Below are positions 15,972 to 23,189 of a stretch of DNA of 23,189 nucleotides, piece after piece. The translations under genes and the position numbers were made by a program. The stretch comes from an uncultured Collinsella sp. (GTDB lineage Bacteria > Actinomycetota > Coriobacteriia > Coriobacteriales > Coriobacteriaceae). The notes below the pieces were generated by a model. It searched no databases and was not told the DNA's origin. It saw nothing but the letters and a program-made list of their open reading frames with translations. Position 1 is the first letter of the stretch; each line of letters starts with the position of its first letter. Location: contig CABUBY010000015.1 in NCBI GenBank assembly GCA_902489955.1, positions 1 through 23,189 of the forward strand, given 5' to 3'.

Positions 15972-18773
15972 GTGGCAAACGAGTACAAGCAGACGATGAA
16001 TCTGCCCAAAACCGGTTTTCCCATGCGTGCCGGTCTTTCCAAGTCCGAGCCCAAGCGACTCAAGGACTGGCAGGACAACAAGGTCTACGAGCAGGTTCTG
16101 AAGAAGAACGAGGGTCACAAGAAGTTCGTGCTGCACGACGGCCCTCCGTACGCCAACGGCCCGATCCACATCGGCCACGCCATGAACAAGATCTCCAAGG
16201 ACATGATCAACCGCTACTGGATGATGCAGGGCTATGAGGTTCCCTATGTTCCCGGTTGGGACTGCCATGGCCAGCCGATCGAGCATAAGGTCGAGGAGAA
16301 GCTCGGCACCGAGAAGTTCAACCAGACTTCCACGGCCAAGATCCGTGAGCTCTGCAACAAGTTCGCTGTCGAGAACATCGAGCTGCAGAAGGCCGGCTTC
16401 CGTCGTCTGGGCGTGCTCGGCGACTGGGACAACCCCTACCTGACGCTCTATCACCAGCATGACGCCGCCGACATCGAGGTTTTCAAGGCGATGTTCGATA
16501 AGGGCATGATCTATCGCGGCCACAAGCCGGTTCACTGGTGCAAGCACTGCCACACTGCGCTGGCCGAGGCCGAGATTGAGTACTCCGACGAGACGAGCCC
16601 GTCCATCTTCGTGCGCTTTGAGATGACCTCCAAGCCCGTCGGCCTCGAGAACTTCGACGGCCCGGTTGACTTTATCATCTGGACGACCACGCCGTGGACC
16701 ATCCCCTCCGACCAGGCAGTTTCTCTCAAGCCCGGTGCCGCCTACGTCGCCGTTGAGCACGACGGCCGCGCCGAGGTCATGCTCGAGGACCTGGCTCCCA
16801 AGTGCTGCGAGGAGTTTGGCTGGGAGTACACCCCGGTTGTGGTCGACGGCAAGCCCTATGTGGTTCCCGCCGAGACCTTCCATCACATTCACTATAAGCA
16901 GCCGATCTTTGACGGTGTTGAGGGCGTGGCACTGTTGGCCGATTACGTCGGTGTCGATGACGGTACCGGTATCGTCCACAACTCGCCCGGTCACGGCGTC
17001 GACGACTACTTTGCCTGCCTCAAGGAGGGCATCACCGACATTTGCATGCCGGTCGATGACGACGGCAAGTTCTACACCGGCGAGGAGTTTGGCACCGGCG
17101 GCCCCTTCAGCGGCATGGATACCGACGAGGCCAACCCGCACATCATCGAGTTCCTGCGCGAGCGCGGCACCCTGGTCCTCGAGAAGAAGATCACGCACAG
17201 CTATCCGCACTGCTGGCGCTGCAAGCACCCGGTGCTCTTCCGTGCTACCGACCAGTGGTTTGTCTCGATGGACAAGACCGGCTTGCGCGAGCAGGCTGGC
17301 AAAGAGGTCCGCGAGAACGTTAAGTGGTATCCGGCCCACGCGGCCAACCGCATCGGCGCCATGGTCGAGCAGCGTCCCGACTGGTGCATCAGCCGTCAGC
17401 GCAACTGGGGCGTGCCTATCCCCAGCTACACTTGCGCCGACTGCGGTGAGAAGGTCATGAACGACGCCACGCTCGACGCCGTCATCAAGCTCTTCCACGA
17501 GAAGGGCTCCGACGCCTGGTTCACCGACGCTCCCGAGAGCTACCTGGGCGAGGCCTGCGTCTGCCCCAAGTGCGGCGGCCATCACCTCAAGGCCGATAAG
17601 GACATCCTCGACGTGTGGTGGGATTCCGGCGTCTCTTGGAAGGCCGTCTGCGAGTACCGTCCCGAGCTGGAGTATCCGGCTGATGTGTACCTCGAGGGCT
17701 CCGACCAGCACCGCGGTTGGTTCCAAAGCTCGCTGCTCACCTCGGTGGGCGCCAACGGCCACGCTCCGTACAAGGCGGTTGTCTCGCAGGGCTTCACCCT
17801 CGACGGCCAGGGCCGTAAGATGTCCAAGTCGCTCGGCAACGTCATCGACCCCAATAAGGTCTGCGACGAGATGGGCGCTGACATCATCCGTCTGTGGGTT
17901 GCATCCGTCGATACCAGCTCCGACGTGTCCATCGACCACGAGATCCTTGCTCGTACGTCCGATGCCTACCGTCGTTTCCGCAACACGCTGCGCTTCCTGC
18001 TCTCCGAGCTCGAGGGTCAGTTTGAGCCCGAGACCGACGGCGTCGCCTTTGCCGACCTGCTGCCGCTCGACAAGCTCATGGTTGCCCGCCTGACTCAGGT
18101 TCAGGCCGAGGTCGACGACGCCTACGCCAGCTACGAGTTCCCGCGCGCCTACCGTGCGCTTTATGACTTCGTGGTTACCGAGCTCTCCAACGTGTACCTC
18201 GACGCCCTGAAGGACCGTCTGTACTGCGACAAGCCCGGCTCGCTCGAGCGTCGCAGCGCCCAGACCGTGCTGGCCGAGCTCTTCTCGATGCTCATGCGCG
18301 ACCTGCAGCCGATCCTGTCCTACACGGTTGACGAGGCCATGGCATATGCGCCCGCTGGCTGCGTCGATCACCAGAAGTACGCCGCGCTGCTCGATTGGTA
18401 CAAGTCGCCCATCACGGTCGACGAGGCCAATGAGTTCGAGGGCGTGCTCGAGGCTTCTCTTGAGCTCCGTAGCGCCGTGACCAAGGCCCTTGAGGATGCC
18501 CGTTCTGCCGGCACCTTCACCAAGAGCCAGCAGGTTCGCGTCAAGGCGGTCGTTCCCGCCGAGATGTACGCGCTGCTGACTGGTGACAAAGCGGTCGACC
18601 TGGCCGAGTTCTACATCGTCTCCGATGTTGAGCTGACCCAGGGCGAAGAGCTTTCCGTCTGCATTGATGCTGCCGAGGGCGAGTGCTGCGACCGTTGCTG
18701 GAACTACCGCACCACCGTCGGCGAGTACAACGGCCACGCTCATATTTGCAAGCGCTGCGCCGATGCTTTGTAG
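15972..18773 (+). CDS. ileS: Isoleucyl-tRNA synthetase
   Basis: Charges tRNA-Ile with isoleucine and edits misactivated valine. The 933 residues follow the bacterial type: HIGH motif in GPIHIGHAM (66-69), GWDCHGQPIEHKVEEKL, the CP1 editing domain with WTTTPWTIPSDQA and GTGIVHNSPGHGVDDY, KMSKS (616-620), an anticodon-binding helical domain, and a C-terminal zinc finger with Cys905/906/909 (ECCDRCWNY) and Cys926/929 (HICKRC). GTG 15972 follows AAAGGGG (15961-15967). The open frame extends upstream, but that part lies within the T-box region. Regulation is by the T-box leader. A perfect palindrome begins at its stop codon. Confidence 0.97.
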   Translation: MANEYKQTMNLPKTGFPMRAGLSKSEPKRLKDWQDNKVYEQVLKKNEGHKKFVLHDGPPYANGPIHIGHAMNKISKDMINRYWMMQGYEVPYVPGWDCHGQPIEHKVEEKLGTEKFNQTSTAKIRELCNKFAVENIELQKAGFRRLGVLGDWDNPYLTLYHQHDAADIEVFKAMFDKGMIYRGHKPVHWCKHCHTALAEAEIEYSDETSPSIFVRFEMTSKPVGLENFDGPVDFIIWTTTPWTIPSDQAVSLKPGAAYVAVEHDGRAEVMLEDLAPKCCEEFGWEYTPVVVDGKPYVVPAETFHHIHYKQPIFDGVEGVALLADYVGVDDGTGIVHNSPGHGVDDYFACLKEGITDICMPVDDDGKFYTGEEFGTGGPFSGMDTDEANPHIIEFLRERGTLVLEKKITHSYPHCWRCKHPVLFRATDQWFVSMDKTGLREQAGKEVRENVKWYPAHAANRIGAMVEQRPDWCISRQRNWGVPIPSYTCADCGEKVMNDATLDAVIKLFHEKGSDAWFTDAPESYLGEACVCPKCGGHHLKADKDILDVWWDSGVSWKAVCEYRPELEYPADVYLEGSDQHRGWFQSSLLTSVGANGHAPYKAVVSQGFTLDGQGRKMSKSLGNVIDPNKVCDEMGADIIRLWVASVDTSSDVSIDHEILARTSDAYRRFRNTLRFLLSELEGQFEPETDGVAFADLLPLDKLMVARLTQVQAEVDDAYASYEFPRAYRALYDFVVTELSNVYLDALKDRLYCDKPGSLERRSAQTVLAELFSMLMRDLQPILSYTVDEAMAYAPAGCVDHQKYAALLDWYKSPITVDEANEFEGVLEASLELRSAVTKALEDARSAGTFTKSQQVRVKAVVPAEMYALLTGDKAVDLAEFYIVSDVELTQGEELSVCIDAAEGECCDRCWNYRTTVGEYNGHAHICKRCADAL

Positions 18774-18803
18774 GTTACGGCGTTCGTAGAACGCCGTAAC
18801 CTA
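18771..18803 (+). terminator. Perfect palindrome starting at the ileS stop codon
   Basis: TAGGTTACGGCGTTC (18771-18785) pairs perfectly with GAACGCCGTAACCTA (18789-18803) over a 3-nt loop GTA. The TAG is the ileS stop. There is no T-run after it, so it may protect the mRNA 3' end or act with other factors rather than as a classic terminator. Confidence 0.55.
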
Positions 18804-18813
18804 CCGACGCTGC

Positions 18814-18911
18814 AAACGCCCCTAAGCGGCAATCTGACGTTTAATCGTCGGTCGCGTACCAAAGTACGCTTCCCTCCTCTTTCACGTCACCTTGCTCGCT
18901 TAGGGACGTTT
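18814..18911. other. Nested structured element of unknown type in the ileS-lspA gap
   Basis: Three helices nest here. AAACGCCCCTAAGCG (18814-18828) pairs with CGCTTAGGGACGTTT (18897-18911), 15 bp with one wobble or mismatch. Inside it TGACGT (18835-18840) pairs with ACGTCA (18884-18889), and inside that GCGTAC (18854-18859) pairs with GTACGC (18864-18869) over a 4-nt loop. The internal loop has a pyrimidine-rich right side TTCCCTCCTCTTTC; on the minus strand it reads GAAAGAGGAGGGAA. No reading frame of note covers it. It could be a small RNA on either strand or a dispersed palindromic repeat; strand cannot be decided. Confidence 0.5.
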
Positions 18912-18963
18912 TCGCTGTTGGTGACGATAACGCGGCGTTTCCATTGCTGGAGCTAGAGGCTTT

Positions 18964-18990
18964 CTTTCGACTTGCGTTTTTAGTCGAAAG
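18964..18990 (+). other. Hairpin before the strong terminator
   Basis: CTTTCGACT (18964-18972) pairs with AGTCGAAAG (18982-18990) over a 9-nt loop that contains TTTTT. It sits 5 bp before the terminator at 18996. Its role is unclear. Confidence 0.4.
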
Positions 18991-18995
18991 CTATT

Positions 18996-19034
18996 AAGCG
19001 ACATTCCGTTATTCGGAATGTCGCTTTCGTTTTT
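18996..19034 (+). terminator. Strong rho-independent terminator downstream of ileS
   Basis: AAGCGACATTCCG (18996-19008) pairs perfectly with CGGAATGTCGCTT (19014-19026) over a 5-nt loop, followed by TCGTTTTT. It is 223 bp after the ileS stop, so it ends either the long ileS 3' region or a separate short transcript. From here to 19146 I see only AT-richer, promoter-like sequence (TATAAGAT at 19089-19096, no good -35) ahead of lspA. Confidence 0.88.
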
Positions 19035-19146
19035 AGCTGGTTATTTCGCTTGCGTTGGTGGATATGTCGTGCGTTCTGCGTATGGCAATATAAGATAGTT
19101 CTTTGTATTAAACGTAATTCGATGATCTTGAGGGTAGGGGATTTCT

Positions 19147-19746
19147 TTGGGTCGTGCTGGGGATATGACGCCGCCTTTGCGCTGGCGGTTAGGTGTTGCT
19201 GGTGGGGTGGTGCTGGTTGTGCTGCTTTTTGATCAGCTGACCAAGCTTGCGGTTCGTGCCGTGGGCGACGCTTTGCATGTGACTGTTATCCCCGGTGTGA
19301 TCGACTTCCTGTTTGTCCGCAATATCGGTGCTGCCTTTAGCATGGGCGAGGGGCATGGCGTTGCGTTTGCTTTGCTGGCGCTTGCGGTCATTGTCGCCAT
19401 TGCCGTGTACTTGCTTCGCGCGCCCCAGCTTGCTCGCTTGGAGGTTGTGGGCATGGCTATGGTCGCGGGCGGCGCCATTGGCAACGCGATCGACCGTCTG
19501 GCCTTTGGCTTCGTGACCGATTTTATTGCCACCACCTTCATCGACTTTCCCGTCTTCAATGTGGCCGATATCGGCATTACCGTGGGCGTTGTGCTCGCCC
19601 TCTTCGGCTACATGTTCTTGAGTCCCGCGGCCCGCGAGGTTGATGCGACTGCCGAGCTCAATGCCCGTGATGAGGCCCGCGCTAAGCGCAAAGCCAAGCA
19701 GCGTGGGGAGCGTGCCCGCAAGATTCGCGAAAGGAATGAGCGTTAA
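19147..19746 (+). CDS. lspA: Lipoprotein signal peptidase (signal peptidase II)
   Basis: Membrane aspartyl protease that removes signal peptides from lipoproteins. With the TTG start it has 199 residues and about four membrane helices. Conserved boxes are FDQLTKLAVR (28-37), RNIGAAFSM, GGAIGNAIDRL with catalytic Asp116, and FPVFNVADIGI with catalytic Asp141. A basic, charged tail of about 35 residues (NARDEARAKRKAKQRGERAR) extends beyond the core. TTG 19147 is preferred since AGGGG lies 6 nt upstream; ATG 19165 is the alternative, but GGGG is only 2 nt from it. The stop overlaps the rluD start (TAATG), implying coupled translation. Confidence 0.94.
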   Translation: MGRAGDMTPPLRWRLGVAGGVVLVVLLFDQLTKLAVRAVGDALHVTVIPGVIDFLFVRNIGAAFSMGEGHGVAFALLALAVIVAIAVYLLRAPQLARLEVVGMAMVAGGAIGNAIDRLAFGFVTDFIATTFIDFPVFNVADIGITVGVVLALFGYMFLSPAAREVDATAELNARDEARAKRKAKQRGERARKIRERNER

Positions 19747-20759
19747 TGGCCGACATCCATATTCTTGTTGCCGACGATTCCGCTGGTCAGCGTCTTGACG
19801 CCTATTTGGGCGCCAACGATGGCTGTCCCACGCGCTCTGCCTGCGCGCATCTGATCGAGGGAGGCGCCGTTGCCGTCAACGGTGAGACTTGTCTCTCTAA
19901 AAAGTACGCCGTACGCGCCGGCGATCGCATCTCGGTCGACTTGCCCGAGCCGCACGACCCGACCGACGTGATTCCCGAGGCCATTCCCCTCGATATCCGC
20001 TACGAGGACGACTACCTTATCGTGCTCTCCAAGCAGCGGGGCCTGGTGTGCCATCCCGCCCATGGCCACGAGAGCGGCACCCTTGCGAACGCTCTGGTCT
20101 ACCACTGCGGCATCGATCATCTTGGTACTGTGCAGGGTGAGGACCGCCCCGGCATCGTGCATCGCCTGGATCGCGATACCTCGGGCCTTATGCTCGCGGC
20201 AAAAGACGACGACACCCAGCGCGCGCTTCAGAATCTCATCCGCACGCGCACGCTCGACCGTCGCTATATCACGCTCGTTCACGGTCACATCGCCATGGAC
20301 GAGGGCACTATCAACACCGGTATTGCCCGTTCCACGCGCGACCGCGTGAAGATGGCGGTTTCGGATGACCCCTTTGCCCGTCAGGCCATTACGACCTTTA
20401 AGGTCCTCGAGCGCTTTGATCCCACGCGTTTTGACGACGGCTATACGCTCGTTGAGTGCCACCTGTTTACGGGCCGCACACATCAGATTCGCGTGCATAT
20501 GCGCCATATCAACCACGCCTGCGTGGGCGATCCGCTCTACGGCAAGTGCGATGCGCGTGCCGATCAGGGCCTGACCAGGCAGTTCCTGCATTCTTGGCGC
20601 GTTGCGTTCGATCATCCCGTAACGGGGAAGCGCATTGAGTGCCGTGACGAGTTGCCGTGGGATCTCGCTGCGGTTCTCGACGATCTGGCTCCGCGCTCGC
20701 TCGGTCGCACGGCCGTTGGAGATGAAATCGTTCCGCAGCTCGGTCTTCTCGAAGCCTAG
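19746..20759 (+). CDS. rluD: RluA/RluD family 23S rRNA pseudouridine synthase
   Basis: Isomerises uridines to pseudouridine in large-subunit rRNA; assignment to RluD rather than another RluA-family member is by lspA linkage and general resemblance. The 337 residues have an N-terminal S4 RNA-binding domain (about 12-66, SAGQRLDAYLG to RAGDRISVDLP) and a catalytic domain with GIVHRLDRDTSGLML, catalytic Asp142, then RRYITLVHG and the C-terminal TGRTHQIRVHMRHINHACVG. It overlaps lspA by one base, a very common pair in Gram-positive bacteria. It is followed by an 82-bp gap with a candidate promoter. Confidence 0.93.
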   Translation: MADIHILVADDSAGQRLDAYLGANDGCPTRSACAHLIEGGAVAVNGETCLSKKYAVRAGDRISVDLPEPHDPTDVIPEAIPLDIRYEDDYLIVLSKQRGLVCHPAHGHESGTLANALVYHCGIDHLGTVQGEDRPGIVHRLDRDTSGLMLAAKDDDTQRALQNLIRTRTLDRRYITLVHGHIAMDEGTINTGIARSTRDRVKMAVSDDPFARQAITTFKVLERFDPTRFDDGYTLVECHLFTGRTHQIRVHMRHINHACVGDPLYGKCDARADQGLTRQFLHSWRVAFDHPVTGKRIECRDELPWDLAAVLDDLAPRSLGRTAVGDEIVPQLGLLEA

Positions 20760-20777
20760 CCAGTATTAGGTGGTTTC

Positions 20778-20804
20778 TTGAACTCGGTAAGCCTGCGGTA
20801 AGAT
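20778..20804 (+). promoter_or_regulatory. Candidate promoter for the glycosyltransferase gene
   Basis: TTGAAC (20778-20783) and TAAGAT (20799-20804) are 15 bp apart. The spacing is short, so confidence is low; the first gene downstream starts at 20842. Confidence 0.35.
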
Positions 20805-20841
20805 ATACGATTGTTTACGTTACACGTTGCTGGGAGCCTGC

Positions 20842-22137
20842 ATGCTCGCCTTTTTACAAACCAACACACCCATCGTGATCTTCAACCAGATTGTCGTCAC
20901 GCTGCTCACGGTCTGCTTTCTGTACCAGGTGGTCTTCTTTGTCATTGGCGCTCTTCGTGGCGAGGTCGCGCCTCCCAAGGCCAAAAAACTCCATCGCTAT
21001 GCCTTTTTTATCGCGGCGCATAACGAGGAAGCCGTAATTGCCAATCTCGTACGCTCCATCAAGGACCAGGACTATCCGTCCGAGCTTATCGAGGTCTTTG
21101 TCGTTGCCGACGCCTGCACCGACAACACCGCGCAGCTCGCACGCGAGGCCGGTGCCATTGTTTACGAGCGCAATGACCTGGCCCGAAAGGGCAAGAGCTG
21201 GGTCATGGACTTTGGTTTCGATCGCATTCTCAACGAGTATCCCGACACGTTTGAGGGCTACTTTATCTTCGATGCCGACAACGTTATCTCCCGCGATTAC
21301 GTGTCCAAGATGAACGATGCCTTTGACCAGGGCTTCCATGTGGTCACGAGCTATCGCAATTCCAAGAACTTCGGCAGCTCGTGGATCTCGGCTGCTAATG
21401 CCACGTGGTATCTACGCGAGGCGCGCTTCCTCAACAACGCGCGCAATATCTGTAAGACGTCCTGCGCTGTTTCGGGTTCGGGTTACCTTATCTCGTCAAG
21501 CGTTATCGAGGGCATGCACGGTTGGCAGTTCCACACGCTGACCGAGGACATTCAGTTCACTACGTTCTGCGCTATTCACGGTATTCGCATTGGCTATGCG
21601 CCGGCGGAGTTCTTTGACGAGCAACCCGTGACGTTCAAGGCATCCTGGAAGCAGCGTATGCGCTGGACCAAGGGCTTTTACCAGGTGTTCTTTACCTACG
21701 GTAAGCATCTGGTCAAGTCGATGTTCCGCTATCATCGCTTTGCCGCCTACGACATGTTCATGACGATCGCCCCGGGTATGCTGCTATCGCTGATCTCGAT
21801 GCTCGCTAATGCGACGTTCTTGATTGTGGGTGGCCTTTCGCATGGTTTCTTGGCAACCGAAGTCGAGATGCAGGCGTGCGCCGCTTCGCTCATTATGACC
21901 TTCGCCATGATGTATCAGACGTTCTTTATCCTGGCGCTGCTCACGACTATCTTTGAGTACAAGCATATTCACTGCGCGCAAAAGTGGCGCCTGGTGACTA
22001 ACCTGTTTACCTTCCCGATCTTTATGTTCAGCTATATCCCCATCACGGTGGCCGCGCTGTTCCTGAAGGTCGACTGGGTGCCGACGCAGCACGCCGTCAA
22101 CGTTACCCTTGACGAGGTCATGCAAGGCGCCAAATAA
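20842..22137 (+). CDS. Membrane glycosyltransferase, GT2 family
   Basis: Predicted processive glycosyltransferase making or extending a surface polysaccharide from a nucleotide sugar; product unknown. The 431 residues have an N-terminal membrane helix (about 11-37), a GT-A domain with FFIAAHNEEAVIANLVRSI and VVADACTDNTAQLA, the DAD metal motif (144-146 in FIFDADNV), the TED acceptor motif (234-236 in LTEDIQF), and QRMRW (271-275), the QxxRW signature of the hyaluronan/cellulose synthase type. At least three membrane helices follow in the last 130 residues. ATG 20842 has GGGAG 5 nt upstream. It stands alone between a candidate promoter and a terminator; no other polysaccharide genes are adjacent. 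Confidence 0.9.
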   Translation: MLAFLQTNTPIVIFNQIVVTLLTVCFLYQVVFFVIGALRGEVAPPKAKKLHRYAFFIAAHNEEAVIANLVRSIKDQDYPSELIEVFVVADACTDNTAQLAREAGAIVYERNDLARKGKSWVMDFGFDRILNEYPDTFEGYFIFDADNVISRDYVSKMNDAFDQGFHVVTSYRNSKNFGSSWISAANATWYLREARFLNNARNICKTSCAVSGSGYLISSSVIEGMHGWQFHTLTEDIQFTTFCAIHGIRIGYAPAEFFDEQPVTFKASWKQRMRWTKGFYQVFFTYGKHLVKSMFRYHRFAAYDMFMTIAPGMLLSLISMLANATFLIVGGLSHGFLATEVEMQACAASLIMTFAMMYQTFFILALLTTIFEYKHIHCAQKWRLVTNLFTFPIFMFSYIPITVAALFLKVDWVPTQHAVNVTLDEVMQGAK

Positions 22138-22145
22138 CCACCACC

Positions 22146-22186
22146 AAAACCACCGCAAAGGGGACAGGCACCTTTGTGGTGGTTTT
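22146..22186 (+). terminator. Terminator after the glycosyltransferase gene
   Basis: AAAACCACCGCAAAGG (22146-22161) pairs with CCTTTGTGGTGGTTTT (22171-22186), 16 bp with one G-U pair, over a 9-nt loop and followed by T-rich sequence. Its stem is a near copy of the one at 14354-14392. Confidence 0.88.
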
Positions 22187-22218
22187 TGCTTTTGCGATGC
22201 AGCTCGAGGAGGAGTCCG

Positions 22219-22641
22219 ATGGCCTATATCCCGTTTTGGATTTGCATCTTTGCCGGCGTGGCAATTGATGCCCGAGAGCGACGGTTTCCCAATGGGCTTG
22301 CCGGCGCATGTGCCGTGGCGGCGTTGGCGGGCGTTTGGCTCGACCTCGGTTTGAATACAGCGCTTGACCACGCCGGTCTTGCGGTCATCGTCTACCTTGC
22401 CCTTGTGCTCACTGAGTCGCTCTGGCGGCGCCTTCGCCACGCCCCGGGCATCGGCATGGGGGATGCCAAGGCGCTCTTCGCGCTTTGCACGCTCGACCCT
22501 ATGGGTGGCATCGTGGCATTTGCCGTCGCACTCCTGGCCCTGGCCCTCTCCTGCCTCTTCACAAAATCACGCTCCCTGCCATTGCTCCCGTTTTTGGTGC
22601 CGATTTTTGCCATAATCGAGGTCGTGGGCTGCACTTTGTAA
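22219..22641 (+). CDS. A24 family prepilin peptidase, minimal form
   Basis: Membrane aspartyl protease of the type IV prepilin peptidase family. The 140 residues are strongly hydrophobic and hold the two expected catalytic Asp residues: Asp17 in AIDARERRFPN and Asp82 in the GxGD motif (IGMGDAKALF). The N-terminal methyltransferase-like domain with its Cys zinc site, present in full PilD, is missing, as in TadV/CpaA or archaeal-type peptidases. ATG 22219 is chosen for GAGGAGGAG at 22206-22214. The same frame continues upstream into the terminator region and is not credible there. No pilin or pilus assembly gene is visible in the window, so its substrate is elsewhere or unknown. Confidence 0.85.
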   Translation: MAYIPFWICIFAGVAIDARERRFPNGLAGACAVAALAGVWLDLGLNTALDHAGLAVIVYLALVLTESLWRRLRHAPGIGMGDAKALFALCTLDPMGGIVAFAVALLALALSCLFTKSRSLPLLPFLVPIFAIIEVVGCTL

Positions 22642-22672
22642 CCGATTGCGCATCCTTCTTAAGGAGCATGCC

Positions 22673-23189
22673 ATGGCAACTAATCAAGAAACGGCCGTCA
22701 TTAAGGCGCGCATGGACCGTATTCCCTCGGCGTTGTCGCCCGAACTTGTCGAGCGCATTGCCGCCGATCGTGCTTCGGGCTATGTCAACCCGTATCGTTG
22801 CAACGACGATCAGGTCATTCGTCGTATTGATCGCGCCGCCGACAAAGGCACGCTTATGCGTCCGGCGTTTATGCGCGATACCGAAAAGATACTTCATCTT
22901 CCGGCGTACACCCGTTATGCAGGCAAAACGCAGGTCTTTAGCTTCCGTAGCAATGACGATCTGTCACGCCGCGGTTTGCACGTGCAGCTCGTCTCCCGCA
23001 TTGCGCGCGATATCGGTCGCGCCCTGGGGCTCAATTGCGATCTGATCGAGGCGATTGGCCTGGGTCACGACTTGGGACACACGCCTTTCGGCCATGCCGG
23101 CGAGCGTTTCCTCAACGATATCTATCATGAGCGTACGGGGCGTTATTTTTTCCATAACGTGCAGTCGGTCCGCGTGCTCGACACACTGT
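22673..23189 (+). CDS. dgt: Deoxyguanosinetriphosphate triphosphohydrolase-like HD protein, N-terminal part (runs past window end)
   Basis: HD-domain hydrolase that likely removes triphosphate from dNTPs, adjusting nucleotide pools. The frame is open from 22673 to the edge, 172 codons seen. Metal-site residues are His103 in GLHVQLVSRIARDIGRALGLN, the HD pair His132-Asp133 in GLGHDLGHTPFGHAGE, and the FFHNVQSVRVL segment. Before it lies an N-terminal region typical of the family's bacterial branch (LPAYTRYAGKTQVFSF). ATG 22673 follows AAGGAG (22661-22666) at 6-nt spacing; a nearer ATG at 22668 is in another frame and gives no family match. In many Gram-positives dgt precedes dnaG; that cannot be checked here. 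Confidence 0.92.
   Translation, partial: MATNQETAVIKARMDRIPSALSPELVERIAADRASGYVNPYRCNDDQVIRRIDRAADKGTLMRPAFMRDTEKILHLPAYTRYAGKTQVFSFRSNDDLSRRGLHVQLVSRIARDIGRALGLNCDLIEAIGLGHDLGHTPFGHAGERFLNDIYHERTGRYFFHNVQSVRVLDTL

Noticed and set aside
15756..18743. 995-residue minus-strand frame opposite ileS
   Set aside because: It mirrors ileS codon bias (Val/Leu/Gly-rich) and has no domain match; an artefact of high GC content.
22668..23045. Alternative frame starting at ATG 22668
   Set aside because: The ribosome site would be only 1 nt away, it stops early and has no family match; the frame from 22673 encodes the HD hydrolase.
1..23189. CRISPR array, tRNA or rRNA genes, insertion sequence or prophage
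   Set aside because: No regularly spaced repeats, no cloverleaf or rRNA sequence, no transposase or integrase was seen; the base composition is even throughout.

Overview
The window is a high-GC, gene-dense stretch of bacterial chromosome, almost all on the + strand. Gene order (rnc-smc-ftsY-ffh, thyA-folA, ileS behind a T-box, lspA-rluD, dgt at the right edge), codon use and protein sequences suggest a Gram-positive actinobacterium of class Coriobacteriia, probably Collinsella or a close relative. That placement is inference from general resemblance, not from a search. I see no prophage, transposase, CRISPR array, rRNA or tRNA.

Left part (1-6475): the end of RNase III, then SMC, FtsY and Ffh, tightly packed and probably co-transcribed, closed by a strong hairpin. 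SMC condenses chromosomes; Ffh and FtsY are the SRP GTPase and its receptor. Next (6529-8836) a minus-strand gene fuses a DUF134 DNA-binding domain to a NifX/NifB-type cofactor-binding domain with a His/Cys-rich tail. It is divergent from thyA-folA (dTMP synthesis and folate recycling). Its domain junction carries a near-perfect internal ribosome binding site and start codon, and its promoter region has direct repeats that look like operators.

Middle (8946-15484): a SpoU-family RNA methyltransferase, a MATE exporter, a frameshifted cobalamin adenosyltransferase (cobO) on the minus strand, the FtsH membrane protease, a DUF523 protein, and a minus-strand GldA-like dehydrogenase. Several ends are marked by clear hairpin terminators, one of which carries the stop codons of two convergent genes in its arms.

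Right part (15600-23189): a full isoleucine T-box leader (AUC specifier, antiterminator with UGGU bulge, competing terminator) controls ileS. A 373-bp non-coding gap after ileS holds a palindrome at the stop codon, a roughly 100-nt nested structured element of unknown nature, and a strong terminator. Then come lspA-rluD (translationally overlapped), a processive membrane GT2 glycosyltransferase, a minimal A24 prepilin peptidase, and the first 172 codons of a dGTPase-like HD hydrolase running off the edge.

Most of the window is conserved housekeeping. The parts most worth a second look are the DUF134-NifX gene with its internal start and repeats, the structured element after ileS, and the broken cobO.
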